Source of the DNA: Nakazawaea peltata
Taxonomy: Eukaryota > Ascomycota > Pichiomycetes > Alaninales > Pachysolenaceae
Reading direction: 5' to 3'
NCBI GenBank assembly: GCA_001599355.1
Contig: BCGQ01000004.1
Span: 565,249 to 629,248, forward strand
Length of the DNA stretch: 64,000 bases
Positions 17,659 to 29,700 of the stretch are shown piece after piece (the first letter of the stretch is position 1; each line of letters begins with the position of its first letter). The notes beneath the pieces were generated by a model. That model saw nothing but the letters and a program-made list of their open reading frames with translations, was not told where the DNA came from and made no database searches. A program made the translations under genes and the position numbers.

Positions 17659-19758
17659 CTAATGCTTCTTAGTATCCTTCATTGGAGAACCAAAGCTTCT
17701 CAAACTAGACACAACAATATCCTCTTCTGCAAATGGAATACCCTTATTAACTACTGGAGAAGTATAAAAGTCGTCCAAATATGAAGGTGAGTTCCAGATT
17801 TTCTTCATAACTGAGGAACCTGGAGTCTTCATAGATAAATTATTTCTTGTGAATGGAGTCTTCAACACAGATGGTGTAGCAAGAGTATTTAAAGTAGAGT
17901 TAACACCTTCGTTATTGAAATTACTAGTCACAAGTTGCAGTTGCGAAGCATCCAGGTCGTTTTCCTTATTCTCCAGTCTATCATCTGTATGATTATCCAG
18001 ACGTTCTGATCTGTTTGGAGTAGTAGCAACATTGGACGATGCATCAGAACGACGTCTATTCATGCGAGCTGGTGTGCTGAAAGTATCACTCGACAAAGCG
18101 GAATCACTCTTATGATGAATCAGTTGTTGGAATGACTTTTCAGGAGAAGAATAATGACGACCTGGAGTAAGAGGAGCTAATAAAGGACCTGTCTCGGTAC
18201 CCTTCAGTGGAGACAAATCAAAATTGGAGATACAACTGAATGATGATGTGAATTGATGGTATCTGGATGCCAGTTGTGGTTTCCCATTACCATGATGAAC
18301 CAGAATTTGACCATTGTGGCCATGATGAGCCGGCAATGGAGAATCAAAGAGCGAAGACTGAGATGTCATATGTGACATTGAAGAATCCAATTTAGTAGGG
18401 GTCTTCAATAAACCAAATATGATCTTATCTCCGCTAGCAGAAGCAGCCCATGTTGGAGAAGGAGGCTGTAAATTAGGAATCATATCAATACTGAGGTGTC
18501 CAGCACCAGTGGATGATTGACGTTGATGGAATTGACGCTTTTTAGAAGGATGTTGATAATCATCAGAAGCGAGTAATCTTTTGTTATTATTGCTAAAGAT
18601 GTCACCCACGTCCAAGTCCTCATTATGATCCCTGATTATTTTTGATCTAGGAGTCTGTTGTATTATACGAACAGTCTCATCGGCTTCATATTCATCATCA
18701 TTCTCGTTATCGTATTCGTTATCATTACCATCAAACTCTTCCCCTTCATCAAAAGAACTCATATGAGAACCATGAGAGATGATGCTATCATCCAGATACA
18801 GGAAAGAGCTGTTGGATGGAGCGAATGCAGATGACGAGATGTTGTTGTTGTGGTATTGAGCGTACTCATGGTACTGTTGCAGTTGCAGTTGTTGTTGCAG
18901 TTGTTGTTGCAGAAGCAGTAATTGTTGCAGTTGAGCTTGTTCAAGTTGCTGCTGACGCAACAGAATTTGCAGTTGTTGATCCGCATGTATAGGCAGAGCA
19001 CCTTTTCCGAGATAGAATTGGTACTCAAATCCTTTAGCAATATGCCAGAAGTGACCCTTTCTGTCTTTTGATCTAGCACTCTTAACAAACAGCTTGTTCA
19101 ACGACAAGTTATGTCTCACAGAATTCTGCCATCCAACGTCACCTTTCTTATAATATCTAAATGTGTCAGAAATCCAGTTGTAGATCTGAGATAATGTAAG
19201 ACGTCTGTTTGGAGCTCTTAAGATCGACATTCCGATCAACATGGCGTAAGAATACAGAGGTTTCTTAGTAGGATCAGTAGAGGTGTCGATGACTTTAGGC
19301 ATCAACTCTGGAGGTGGAACTTGTCTGTTCAACTCATCGATATCTGCTTGAGATTTCTCCTTTCTTGTAGACAGTTTGATCTTTGTAGGCTTTGTTTGCA
19401 CGAATTTCGGCAGTTCCGGACGCAGTGGTAAACTGTTAGATTTGGCCGCCAGAATAGGAGGCGACGAGAATGCCGGAGACAATAAAGAGGTGGCAGTGTC
19501 AGAAGTGATCTGAGCAGCCCTCTTCTTATTCTTTCTCTGGCTCTTCATTAAATCCAGATTCACTGGAACACCTAAATTCTGATGCTGTTGCAGATCTTTA
19601 ATAGAATTACCGCCCCTTACGGCGCTTGTCGAAACGGATCTGGTAATAGTCTGAGGAGGTGTAGTTAACGTTGGTAATCTGTCTCCACCAGACATCGGTT
19701 GGTTTGGTGATGTGGTGATAGTCACCTTTGGAAGTGCTGCTGAGTTATCGAAATCCAT
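17659..19758 (-). CDS. HCM1: Forkhead transcription factor, Hcm1-like
   Basis: This 699-aa nuclear regulator has one forkhead domain at about residues 165-249 (KKPLYSYAMLIGMSIL through KGHFWHIAKGFEYQF), with recognition helix WQNSVRHNLSLNK at about 210-222. No FHA domain is seen, which separates it from Fkh1/2 and Fhl1 and favours Hcm1, the S-phase activator of spindle, chromosome and budding genes. A poly-Gln stretch (about 262-298), an Asp/Glu/Asn block (about 340-365) and many S/T-P sites in the C-terminal half suggest activation and CDK control. ATG at 19758. ACGCGT (19780-19785) sits just upstream, with more MCB and SCB sites about 580-660 bp upstream, as expected for a G1/S gene. Confidence 0.85.
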   Translation of the reverse strand: MDFDNSAALPKVTITTSPNQPMSGGDRLPTLTTPPQTITRSVSTSAVRGGNSIKDLQQHQNLGVPVNLDLMKSQRKNKKRAAQITSDTATSLLSPAFSSPPILAAKSNSLPLRPELPKFVQTKPTKIKLSTRKEKSQADIDELNRQVPPPELMPKVIDTSTDPTKKPLYSYAMLIGMSILRAPNRRLTLSQIYNWISDTFRYYKKGDVGWQNSVRHNLSLNKLFVKSARSKDRKGHFWHIAKGFEYQFYLGKGALPIHADQQLQILLRQQQLEQAQLQQLLLLQQQLQQQLQLQQYHEYAQYHNNNISSSAFAPSNSSFLYLDDSIISHGSHMSSFDEGEEFDGNDNEYDNENDDEYEADETVRIIQQTPRSKIIRDHNEDLDVGDIFSNNNKRLLASDDYQHPSKKRQFHQRQSSTGAGHLSIDMIPNLQPPSPTWAASASGDKIIFGLLKTPTKLDSSMSHMTSQSSLFDSPLPAHHGHNGQILVHHGNGKPQLASRYHQFTSSFSCISNFDLSPLKGTETGPLLAPLTPGRHYSSPEKSFQQLIHHKSDSALSSDTFSTPARMNRRRSDASSNVATTPNRSERLDNHTDDRLENKENDLDASQLQLVTSNFNNEGVNSTLNTLATPSVLKTPFTRNNLSMKTPGSSVMKKIWNSPSYLDDFYTSPVVNKGIPFAEEDIVVSSLRSFGSPMKDTKKH

Positions 19759-21266
19759 CGTGGAATTGATACAAAAAATACGCGTCTGAGATTCGATTCA
19801 AATCAAATATAGGTCATAAACAGTAACAGAATGCTTGCATCTATATCAAGATGAGCTATATGATCGATCTCTATTTGGGTAATGGAATCTGTTTCGATTT
19901 TAAAACTGACTTAATTAAAAAAATGACACGTTAAATTTGAAACGTAGCTCTCTTGAGTGAATTCCCCCCTTTTTTCCCGTGTTTTTTTCTTTATGGGCGG
20001 TTAGCAGAGGTTTCTGGATAGTGAGCTGGTGATAAAATTAATATCCAAACGGATGAATAGCTTGTTCGTGGAGTAGTATCTATACTTTGAATGGTGATAA
20101 AAATCTGAGTAGTCTAAAAAAGAGTAGGAATATGATGCTCTATTTAAGACCGCCAAATGATGTGAAATTGACGGAAAAAAAGCAAAAAAAAGGGGATCTC
20201 GACTTACGGTAAAAGAAATTTTTTCTGTTTCCATTGCAGCAAAATACAACAAAGAGGAGTTAAAATTACTTGATTTGGAACAAAATTTCCTGATTCGGAA
20301 ACCCAAACAATAGAGCCACGCAGCACAAGATACGCGTTTCGCGTTTTTTTCTCTAGGATTCATTGCTGCTCATACGGTGAAACAGGGTAGCATAATAAGA
20401 AGATGAGTAGACTGGAGTCGCGTTTTTTTGACGATGATCAACAAATATCTGAAATTAGATGTGCGGGTGTGAGAAGGATCCGTTGAATTCCTGCTACCTC
20501 AAAATTAGAGGCTTTTTATGAAGATTGGGGATAATTTTGTAGTGGATTTGGTGCTAATGGGGTAAATGCTTATTGGAAACTGAAGAGTGAGGGATGGGAG
20601 TGGGAGAGAGGGAGATATGTAAGGGGAGGTGGTGGATGTGGAATGGAATACAGAGAGTGTTGATTCATGAGTGAGGGTAATTAACATGGAGGATTAGAGT
20701 GATTATGAGAGGAATGGAATTAGAGAGGGATGGAATTAGAGTGGGAGAATTGGTAGAGAAAGGAGAAACTAAGAGCGAAAATAGAGCAACTTCGAGACAC
20801 AGAAAAGGGAAAAGCAAAGAAATCAAAGAGGAGCCAAGTAAAAAAAAGTGAAGAAAACTTTAGGAAAAAGTATAGGAAGAAAGTAGTGTAAAAGTAGAGG
20901 AAAAGTAGACTTCCACTCAAGGAAAAAGTTAAGGAAACTTAAGGAGACTCATTAAAACTTATGGAAAAAGTAATACTACAAAACTGTGGCACAAACGAAA
21001 AAAACGCAAGAAAAAACTCATGCGTTTATCAGATGTTTTTTTCTAACCAAAACCTAAAGTAATAAGCGAAAGGAGAGAACAAGGCGAGAAGAAAAAAAAT
21101 TACAGCAAATTAATAGCGGTTAATTGCACATAGTGAAAAAAATCAATTAGCTCAGACCTTAAGAAAAAAATAAGAGCGAAAATAAACGGTACAAATCGAA
21201 AAGATAACGAGAGATAAGGTTAATCTAATCATTGATTGTAGGACAGTGATAGTGAGATTAGTTAAG
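19759..21266. promoter_or_regulatory. 1.5-kb divergent promoter of HCM1 and pyridoxal kinase
   Basis: The HCM1 side has ACGCGT at 19780-19785 and 20332-20337, TTTCGCG (SCB, CGCGAAA on the other strand) at 20337-20343 and TCGCGT (MCB-like ACGCGA) at 20418-20423. The plus strand is strongly purine-rich at about 20560-21000, so it is C/T-rich on the HCM1 strand. Many A/T runs follow toward the kinase. No supported gene lies inside; the open frames at 20001-20920 are low-complexity. Confidence 0.55.
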
Positions 21267-22223
21267 ATGACACTACAGGAGAAAGCCGGAAAGATATTAT
21301 CCATTCAATCCCATGTTGTCCATGGTTATGTCGGGAATAAACTGCTGACTTTCCCATTACAATACAAAGGATGGGATATTGACCTGTTGAATACGGTGAA
21401 CTTCTCCAATCATCCAGGATATGGTCAATTCAAAGGATCTAAAATGAAAGTAGATGATTTGGAAGACATTTATAATGGTTTGATGGAGATTGGTTGTGAT
21501 TACGATGTGATTCTCACAGGGTATATTGCGGATCTGAACTCACTCGAAAAGGTAGCTCAATTGTGTAAGCAGTATATCAATTCAGAAGCCTCCAGGTCAT
21601 CCAAATGCATATGGGTTGTCGATCCTGTTTTAGGAGACAATGGGAAATTATATGTGAGCGAGGACATTTTACCAATCTATAAGAAAATGCTTGAATCAGG
21701 AGCAATTACATTGGTCACACCCAATCAATTTGAGATGGAGTTATTAGTAGGTATGAAAATTACATCTTTAAATGACATCAAGTCACTGATTGAAAAGTTC
21801 CAGAAACTTTATCCAAAAGTCCCCAATTTAGTTATTACATCTATCAGTTTTGACTCTCAATTATTTTGCTGTGGCTGGACTCAGCATGACAAGCAAAACA
21901 TATTCTATTACAAAGTTCCAATTATTGATGCCAACTTTAGTGGGAGCGGCGACTTGTTCAGTGCGATTCTCACAGATGCATTCTATGTGAACTGCATAAA
22001 GAATACGATCGAAGATTTTTCAGCGGGATTAATTAAACTGTTAGGGGAGACTTTAACTACAGTTGAGAAAGTATTGAAGATCTCTTACGAGATATACAAG
22101 ATCGAATCTACCACAGTTGCAGCTGGATCGGCCAAATTGTACATTAAAGATTTGAAGATTATACAGCTGAAACATGTATTCTCGGAGAGAGAAATTTTAT
22201 ACGATGCTGCATTTCTAGTCTAG
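21267..22223 (+). CDS. BUD17: Pyridoxal kinase (Bud16/Bud17 family)
   Basis: This 318-aa ribokinase-fold enzyme phosphorylates pyridoxal, pyridoxine or pyridoxamine to make PLP in the cytosol. Signatures are SIQSHVVHGYVGNK (about 12-25), TFPLQYKGWDIDLLNTVNFS, WVVDPVLGDNGKLYV, TPNQFEMELLVGM and the ATP/anion-hole motif ANFSGSGDLFSA, which contains the catalytic Asp. Two consecutive CTG codons (21342-21347) fall at the conserved AA of NKAATFPLQ, strong evidence for CUG-Ala. The frame opens earlier at a GTG; the ATG at 21267 is used. S. cerevisiae has two paralogues (BUD16, BUD17); the choice between them is tentative. An inverted repeat starts three bases after the stop. Confidence 0.9.
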   Translation: MTLQEKAGKILSIQSHVVHGYVGNKLLTFPLQYKGWDIDLLNTVNFSNHPGYGQFKGSKMKVDDLEDIYNGLMEIGCDYDVILTGYIADLNSLEKVAQLCKQYINSEASRSSKCIWVVDPVLGDNGKLYVSEDILPIYKKMLESGAITLVTPNQFEMELLVGMKITSLNDIKSLIEKFQKLYPKVPNLVITSISFDSQLFCCGWTQHDKQNIFYYKVPIIDANFSGSGDLFSAILTDAFYVNCIKNTIEDFSAGLIKLLGETLTTVEKVLKISYEIYKIESTTVAAGSAKLYIKDLKIIQLKHVFSEREILYDAAFLV

Positions 22224-22225
22224 TG

Positions 22226-22294
22226 AAATGTGGGTTAGATAACGGAAGGGTTTTTTCACCCACATTTGATTGGCAATTTTTTTTTCACCCACAT
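22226..22294 (+). terminator. Inverted repeat just after pyridoxal kinase stop
   Basis: AAATGTGGGT (22226-22235) pairs perfectly with ACCCACATTT (22258-22267) across a 22-nt spacer. A second ACCCACAT (22287-22294), preceded by another T-run, offers an alternative partner. A hairpin this close to the stop may act in 3'-end formation or mRNA stability; this is inferred. Confidence 0.35.
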
Positions 22295-23708
22295 AAAAAT
22301 GTACAGAGAGATAAACTTAACAAAGACGTATAGAATAAAACAAAGGTGAAAAAGTAACTTTAATGCGTGTAATACATGTAAAATTCCCTAACATATACGA
22401 TGCATTGCGTTTTGTAGGAAGTACATTAATAGTGACGAGCGAATACAATTGTGAGGTAGGAGTCCTGCTTCAATGGACATCGTAAATGTGTTTGCAGGGA
22501 CTACTGGATAGAGATCAGCACACAAATATTAAATAGGTGGTTTGATTTTATCGGTCAGCTCACCGCTCGTTGCCGATCATTTTCACCAGCCTGCAAAATA
22601 CTCCTGCTTTGTGCTGGGCGTTTTTGTTCAACGTTTTTTTTCTTTTTCTTTAGAGCCCCCTAACGCCCTCATATTAATTTCTTCTGCGCTTCCCTGAAAA
22701 TTGTTTATGTAGAACCTGCAGCGAAGGCAAATTCTTATTGAGATATAAATTTCTTTTTGCATACTGGCTTAAAACACAAACGCCCGAGAATTGGAAGTGC
22801 AGTGAGAGGATGAAATGAGGTTTTCTAGAAGCATTTAAGGCCGAGCAGGAAACATGAGGTTATAGGGCGGGAGGCGGTATGTGCGGGTTGAGGCATGAAT
22901 GGGGAGGAGAAAAATTTTCCTCTTGTGGATAACCGGGGAAGAGTTAATTGTGGTCGAAGGACCCTTTAATAAATAAACTTAACGAATCTGATCAAGGGAG
23001 ATGAAGTACGAGTGCAAATATTATGACAGGCTCGATGGTCACTCCACAAATCATAATCAACGACTCAACCCCACCGAATGGGGCTTGTCTTTCTGTAATA
23101 TTCAAAACAATGTCCCGTACATCGAATCACCAGACCCTATTTGTTTAGTGGAATTACATCGCTCTTCAGGCATACATCAGGCGTCTCCGAAGAATATGCG
23201 TAGTGCGCATTTTGTTAGCGCCTGGTTTTTTAAGTATGCGACGTTCGAGGCGACTGCGCAAGATTTCTTAAAGCGGTATGAGTAAATTGCGTACATACGG
23301 AAAAAGAAATTTACTACCGTAGAGAAGCCTCACAGCATACAGAACAAGGCGAGGGAAGATTATGAGGAGCTGGCAATTGTGCTTCTCAACTGCCTTGTAG
23401 ATGCGGGTTGAAAGCATGGAGTATCTGTACGCATGAAGTCCTCAATTTACGCAAAAACTTGTGCATCTCGTCCCCAATTACTTCCCCAACCCCTAATGTA
23501 TATATATCTAATCTCCCGCTTTCAATCATTTAAATCTAATCACATTCTTATAGACCGTTTGACGTTTTAAATTCACATTTCATCTCCCCTTTGCAAAAGC
23601 AATCCTAAGGTTTGACTCTCAACTCCAATTGATACCCATCTAAGAGAGATCATCCGGATTCAATTAACTACATTAGATTTTTTATTATAGGGCGAGTCGA
23701 ATAACAAG
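22295..23708 (+). promoter_or_regulatory. 1.4-kb upstream region of the giant adhesin gene
   Basis: This long gene-free stretch precedes the adhesin. It has a TATA element (TATATATAT, 23499-23507) about 200 bp before the ATG, CCCCT stress-type elements (23490-23494, 23586-23590) and ACATTCTT (23542-23549), a possible Tec1-type site. Long promoters are usual for flocculin/adhesin genes. A 94-codon frame at 23001-23285 has no recognisable features and is not called. Confidence 0.45.
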
Positions 23709-26700
23709 ATGAGAAGTATAATTCAAACGTCTCCTTTCCTCGGATTGATACTCCTTTGGATCAGTGCTTTGCTCACGCAATCTCTGTATCTTCCAGGTTA
23801 TGATCTGTTGGTCAAGAGACATAATGGTAACGACAAGTCTTCCACTTCAACTTGTAAGTATCCGCTGCGAAAAACTTTCCGGGTTTGTATCCGAATCCGC
23901 ACCCTCCCAACGCTGCGCATTTTTCACTCTGCGTCAAGATCGATGAGAATTTTTTTTTTCCTCCACACTCAAGCACATGATTTTTTCACTCGCTTAATCT
24001 TTAAATTTCAGATCTTATGCAGAGCCTGAATTGGGAAGTGGTTCCTCTGTGTGAAAATTTTTACTAACATGCTCAAGGCTTTACAACGTCTACTAAGGCA
24101 TCTGTGACGACTTCGAAATCTACTGTAACGGTAGAACCATCGTCATGTACTGCTTCAGTTACTTGTATTACATCTACGGGGACATTGAGTAGTTCTAGTT
24201 CGAGCTCTAGTTCTAGTTCTAGTTCTAGTTCTAGTTCTAGTTCTAGTTCTAGCTTGAGTTCTAGCTCTAGTTCTTCTACTACTTCCCCTATCTGGCAAAC
24301 AACTACTGCTCCAACCAGTTCTAGTTCCAGTTCCAGCTCCAGTTCTAGCCCAGTTTACACTGCTCCAACAGTTGTTTCTAGTTCTAGCTCCAGCTCCAGC
24401 TCTAGTTCTAGCCCTGTATACACCGCTCCAACTACTAGTTCTAGTTCTTCCTCTTCTGAGGTCGAGACTAGCTCTAGTTCTAGTTCGAGCCCTGTTTACT
24501 CTGCTCCAACTACCAGCTCTAGCTCCAGCGAGGACACTTCAGTTGCTACTACTCCATATATCACTACCACATCAAGTGAAACTCCAACAACTTCGAGTTC
24601 TCCAGCTGAAGAAACTTCTAGTTCTTTGAGCAGCATTCCAACCAGTGCTACTACTTCTTGTACTACTACTTTGACTGTTTCTAGCACTTTGACTCCATCG
24701 ACTGTTACTGTTTCTGTTCCAACTACTAGTTCGAGCGAGACTACTCCAGCTGAGACTACTCCAGCTGAGACTACTCCAGCTACTACTCCAGTTGAGTCTT
24801 CTGTTGAGACTACTCCAGCCGAGACCACTCCAGTTGAGTCTTCTAGTTCTTGTACTACTACTTCTACTATTAGCTCTACTGAAGTTCCATCTACAGTTGT
24901 TACTTCTGTACAAACCTCTTCTAGTTCTAGTTCTTCTAGTTCTTCTGAGGTTTCTACTTTGGAATCTGCAACTCCTGAGTCTACTGCTGCTTCTAGTACC
25001 GAGGTATCTAGTTCTGAAGCTACTACTGCTCCAACTTCTAGTTCTTCTTGTACCACCACCTCAACTATTAGCTCTACTTTGACTCCTTCTACAGTCACTG
25101 AATCTTTGAGTACTTCTAGCTCTAGCTCTAGCTCTAGCTCTACTATTGGATCTTCTAGTTCTGAAATTCTGACTCCAGCCTCTTCTACCGAGTCTTCTGT
25201 CTCAGTTTCTACTGTTGAATCTTCTACTGAGTCAAGTGCTTCTAGTGAAAGCTCTTCTTGTACTACTACTTCTACTATTAGCAGTACTTTGATTCCATCT
25301 ACTGTTTACAGTAGTGAGTCTTCTAGTGCTGCTACTAGCGAGTCTTCTGTCGAGTCTTCCAGTGTTGCTACTAGCGAGTCTTCTGTCGAGTCTTCCAGTG
25401 TTGCTACTAGCGAGTCTTCTGTTGAGTCTTCTAGTGCTGCTACTTCTAGTGTTCCATCTGAGTCTTCCAGTGCTATTTCCTCAGTTGTTCCAACTTCTTC
25501 TGTTCCAACTTCTGAGTCTTCTAGCGCTCCATCTGAATCTTCTAGTGCTCCATCTGAGTCTTCAGTTGAGTCTAGTGCTTCAGAAAGCTCTTCTTGTACC
25601 ACTACCTCCACTATTAGCACCACTTTGACTCCATCTACTATTACTCATTACCCATCGACTTCTGAGTCTTCTGTTCCATCTTCTGTTGGTCCATCTTCTG
25701 AGTATTCTATTGAGTCTAGTTCTGCTCCATCGAGCTCTAGCCTGGTCTCAAGCTCTAGCCTGGTCTCTAGTGAAACTTCTTCCAGCTTGATCTCTACCAT
25801 TGGTTCCTCAAGTGTTCCATTATTGAGTTCTTCTGGTTCTAGTTTGGAGTCTTCTACTTCTTGCACCACTACCTCGACCATTAGCTCCACTTTGATTCCT
25901 TCAACTGTTTACTCTGGTTCCTCAAGTGGCCCATCAACCGGTCCTTCTAGTGCTCCATCTTCAGTTGAATCTTCAGTTGGATCTTCTAGTGCTTCATCCA
26001 GTGCTCCATCTGTTGGATCTTCTAGTGCTCCATCCAGTTCTGTAGTTGGACCATCCAGCTCTGGACCATCCAGCTTAATCTCTAGCTCTGCTCCATCTTC
26101 TGTTGGTTCTTCTAGTGCTTCTACTGTTGGTCCATCCAGTGCTTCAAGCTCAGGTTCTTCCTCTGCTTCTTGTACTGTCACTTCCACCATCAGCACTACT
26201 TTGACTCCATCCACCACTACAGTTTACCTGAGTACTAGTGCTCCATCTAGCTCTGTTCCATCTAGCTCTGTTGCCTCTTCTGAGGCTCCATCTAGCTCTG
26301 CTCCATCTAGCTCTGCTCCATCTGCTGGTTCTTCTATTCCATCGTCCATCCAATCTTCTGTTGGTTCATCGACTGTTCCATCTAGTTTGAGTTCATCGCT
26401 TGTTGGTCCATCTTCTGGTCCATCCAGCTCTGCCTCTTCTACTGGTCCATCTTCTGTTCCATCTAGTTTGGTTTCTTCGACTATTGGTTCTAGTGTTCCA
26501 TCTTCCGTTGAACCATCGAGCTCTTTGCCAGCTGGATCTTCTAGCGTCGAGTCTTCTAGTGCCGCTTCATCGATCGAATCTTCTGTTGGATCTTCGGCTC
26601 CATCTAGTCTGATCTCTTCGACTTCATGCACCACTACCTCGACCATCAGCACTACTTTGATTCCATCTACTATTTACAGTAGTTCGATTGAATCATCTGC

Positions 26701-29700
26701 TCCATCTAGTGTTCCATCTTCTGTCGGACCATCTAGCTCTGTTCCTTCTGTTGGACCTTCTAGTGCTCCATCCGGATCTTCGATCGTTCCATCTAGCTCT
26801 GTTCCTTCCGGTTCTTCTAGTGCTCCATCTGTTGGATCCAGCTCTGCTCCTTCCAGCTTGAGCTCTTCTATTGTTGGCCCATCTAGCTCTGCTCCATCAT
26901 CGATTCCATCGTCTGTTGGTCCATCTACTGTTCCATCTAGCTTGAGTTCTAGCTACGGATCATCTGTTCCATCATCAATTGGATCATCTAGTGTTCCTTC
27001 TGTCGGTCCATCTAGTGCTCCATCGAGCTCTGCTTCCTGCACTGTCACCTCCACCATCAGCACTACTTTGATCCCATCAACTTCTACAGTTTACTTGAGT
27101 TCAAGTGCTTCATCTGTTGGACCATCTAGTTCAGTCGGACCATCTAGTTCAATTCCATCTGGACCATCCAGCTCTGTTGCTTCTAGCTCTGTTGCTTCTA
27201 GCTCTGTTCCATCTGCTGGTTCTTCTAGTGCTCCATCTTCGGTAGCTCCATCTAGCTCTGTTGGTCCATCCAGCTCTACTGCATGTACCACCACCTCTAC
27301 TATCAGCACCACCTTGATTCCATCGACTATTTACAGTAGTTCAATCGAGTCTTCTGGTGTTCCATCTAGCTCTGGACCATCTTCTGTTCCATCATCTGTT
27401 GGACCATCTTCTGTTCCAGCCAGCTCTGTTCCATCTAGCTTGATCTCCTCTGGTGTTCCATCTAGTTTGAGCTCCTCTGTTGGTTCTAGCTCTGTCGTTG
27501 GCCCATCTAGCTCTGTTCCATCTGGTTACAGTTCTTCTGTTCCATCTGGTGTTCCATCTAGTGCTTCTTCTGGTGTTCCATCTTCTGTTGGTCCATCTAG
27601 TTCTGGATCTGTTGAGTCATCTTCTGTCCCATCAAGCTCTTGTACTACCACTTCTACCATCAGCTCTACTTTAATTCCATCAACTGTTTACTCCAGTTCG
27701 ATCGAGTCTTCAGTAGTTCCATCTAGCTCAATTGTTTCTAGCTCTGTTCCATCTGGTCCATCTAGTTCAACTGTTTCTAGTGTTGGTTCCAGTGAGGTAT
27801 CCTTGAGTTCTTCGATTCCAGCTAGCTCTGCTCCATCCGTTGGACCATCCAGTGTTCCATCTTCCGTTGGACCATCCAGTGTTCCATNNNNNNNNNNNNN
27901 NNNNNNNNNNNNNNNNNNNNNNNNNNNNNNNNNNNNNNNNNNNNNNNNNNNNNNNNNNNNNNNNNNNNNNNNNNNNNNNNNNNNNNNTTGGACCATCCAG
28001 TGTTCCATCTTCCGTTGGACCATCCAGTGTTCCATCTTCCGTTGGACCATCCAGTGTTCCATCTTCCGTTGGACCATCCAGTATTCCATCTTCAGTCGGA
28101 CCATCCAGTTCTATCGTCGGACCATCCTCTAGCTTGATCTCTTCTAGCTTGATCTCCAGTTCTGCGCCATCCAGCTCCATTGTTGGACCATCCAGTTCTG
28201 CTCCATCCAGCTTGATCTCTAGCTCTGCTCCTTCTACTTCTGTTGGACCATCCTCAAGCTTGATCTCTAGCTCTGTCCCATCGAGTATCCCATCAAGCTT
28301 GAGCTCTGCTCCATCTACCTCTGCTCCATGCACTGTCACTTCTACTATCAGTACCACTTTGATTCCATCAACTTCTACTGTCTACTCAAGTGGCTCTAGC
28401 TCTGGACCATCTAGTGTTCCATCATCTGGATCATCCACTGGACCATCCAGCTTGATCTCCAGTGTTCCATCCAGTGTTCCATCCTCTGCTGGACCATCTA
28501 GTTCTATCCCATCTGGACCATCTAGCTCTGTCGTTGGACCATCTAGCTCTGTTCCTTCATCTGTCGGACCATCTAGTGCTCCATCTTCAGTCGGACCATC
28601 TTCTATTCCATCTAGTGTTCCATCTAGCTCTGTCGAGTCTAGCTCTGTTCCATCCAGCTTGATCTCTTCTAGCTTAAGCTCTGGTGTTCCTTCTTCTGTC
28701 GGTCCATCCAGTGCTCCATCTAGTTTGATCTCATCTAGCTATGGATCATCTGCTCCATCTACTTGGAGTTCTAGCTTCGGATCTAGCTCTGTTCCATCTA
28801 GCTCTGTTCCATCCAGCTCAGTCGTCGGCCCATCAAGTTCTGCTCCATCTAGCTCAACTTCTTGTACCACCACTTCTACCATCAGCACTACATTGACTCC
28901 ATCTACTGTCTACAGCAGTTCAATTGAGTCATCTGGTTCTCCATCTTCTGTTGGACCATCTAGTTCTGTTGTCGGACCATCCAGCTCTGTTCCATCTAGT
29001 TTGATCTCCAGCGCTCCATCTAGCTCTGCTCCATCTAGCTCTGTTGCCTCTTCTGAGGTTCCATCCAGCTCTGCTCCATCTAGTTCAGTCGTTGGTCCAT
29101 CTTCTGGTCCATCTTCCGGTCCATCTTCTGGTCCATCTTCGGTCGGTCCATCTACTGTTCCTTCCTCTGTTGGTCCATCTAGTGCTTCTTCTGGTTTGAG
29201 TTCTTCTACTGTTCCATCTAGTGGTCCATCTTCTGCTCCTTCATCGGTAGCTCCAAGCTCTGTTCCATCTAGCTCTGCTCCATCTGCTGGTTCTTCTAGT
29301 GTTCCATCTTCAGTAGCTCCATCTAGCTCTGTTGGTCCATCTAGCTCTGCTCCTTCGTCGATTCCATCTTCTGAAGTTCCATCTAGTGTTCCATCCAGTT
29401 CTGCTCCATGTACTACTACCTCCACCATCAGCACTACTTTGATTCCATCTACTTCTACCGTTCACTTGAGTTCTGGAACTCCATCTAGTGCTCCATCTAG
29501 TGCTCCATCTAGTGCTCCATCTAGTGCTCCATCCAGCTCAGTAGGTCCATCTAGCCCAGTCTCATCTATTGAGTCTTCTAGTGTTCCTTCTAGCTCTGTC
29601 GGACCATCTAGCTCTGTCGTTGGACCATCTAGCTCTGCTCCTTCCGGACCATCTAGTGTTCCNTCTAGCTCTGTAGGACCATCTAGTGTTCCATCTGGTC

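Noticed and set aside
23001-23285. 94-codon frame upstream of the adhesin
   Set aside because: No recognisable motif, a single short frame in a long intergenic region; chance cannot be excluded.
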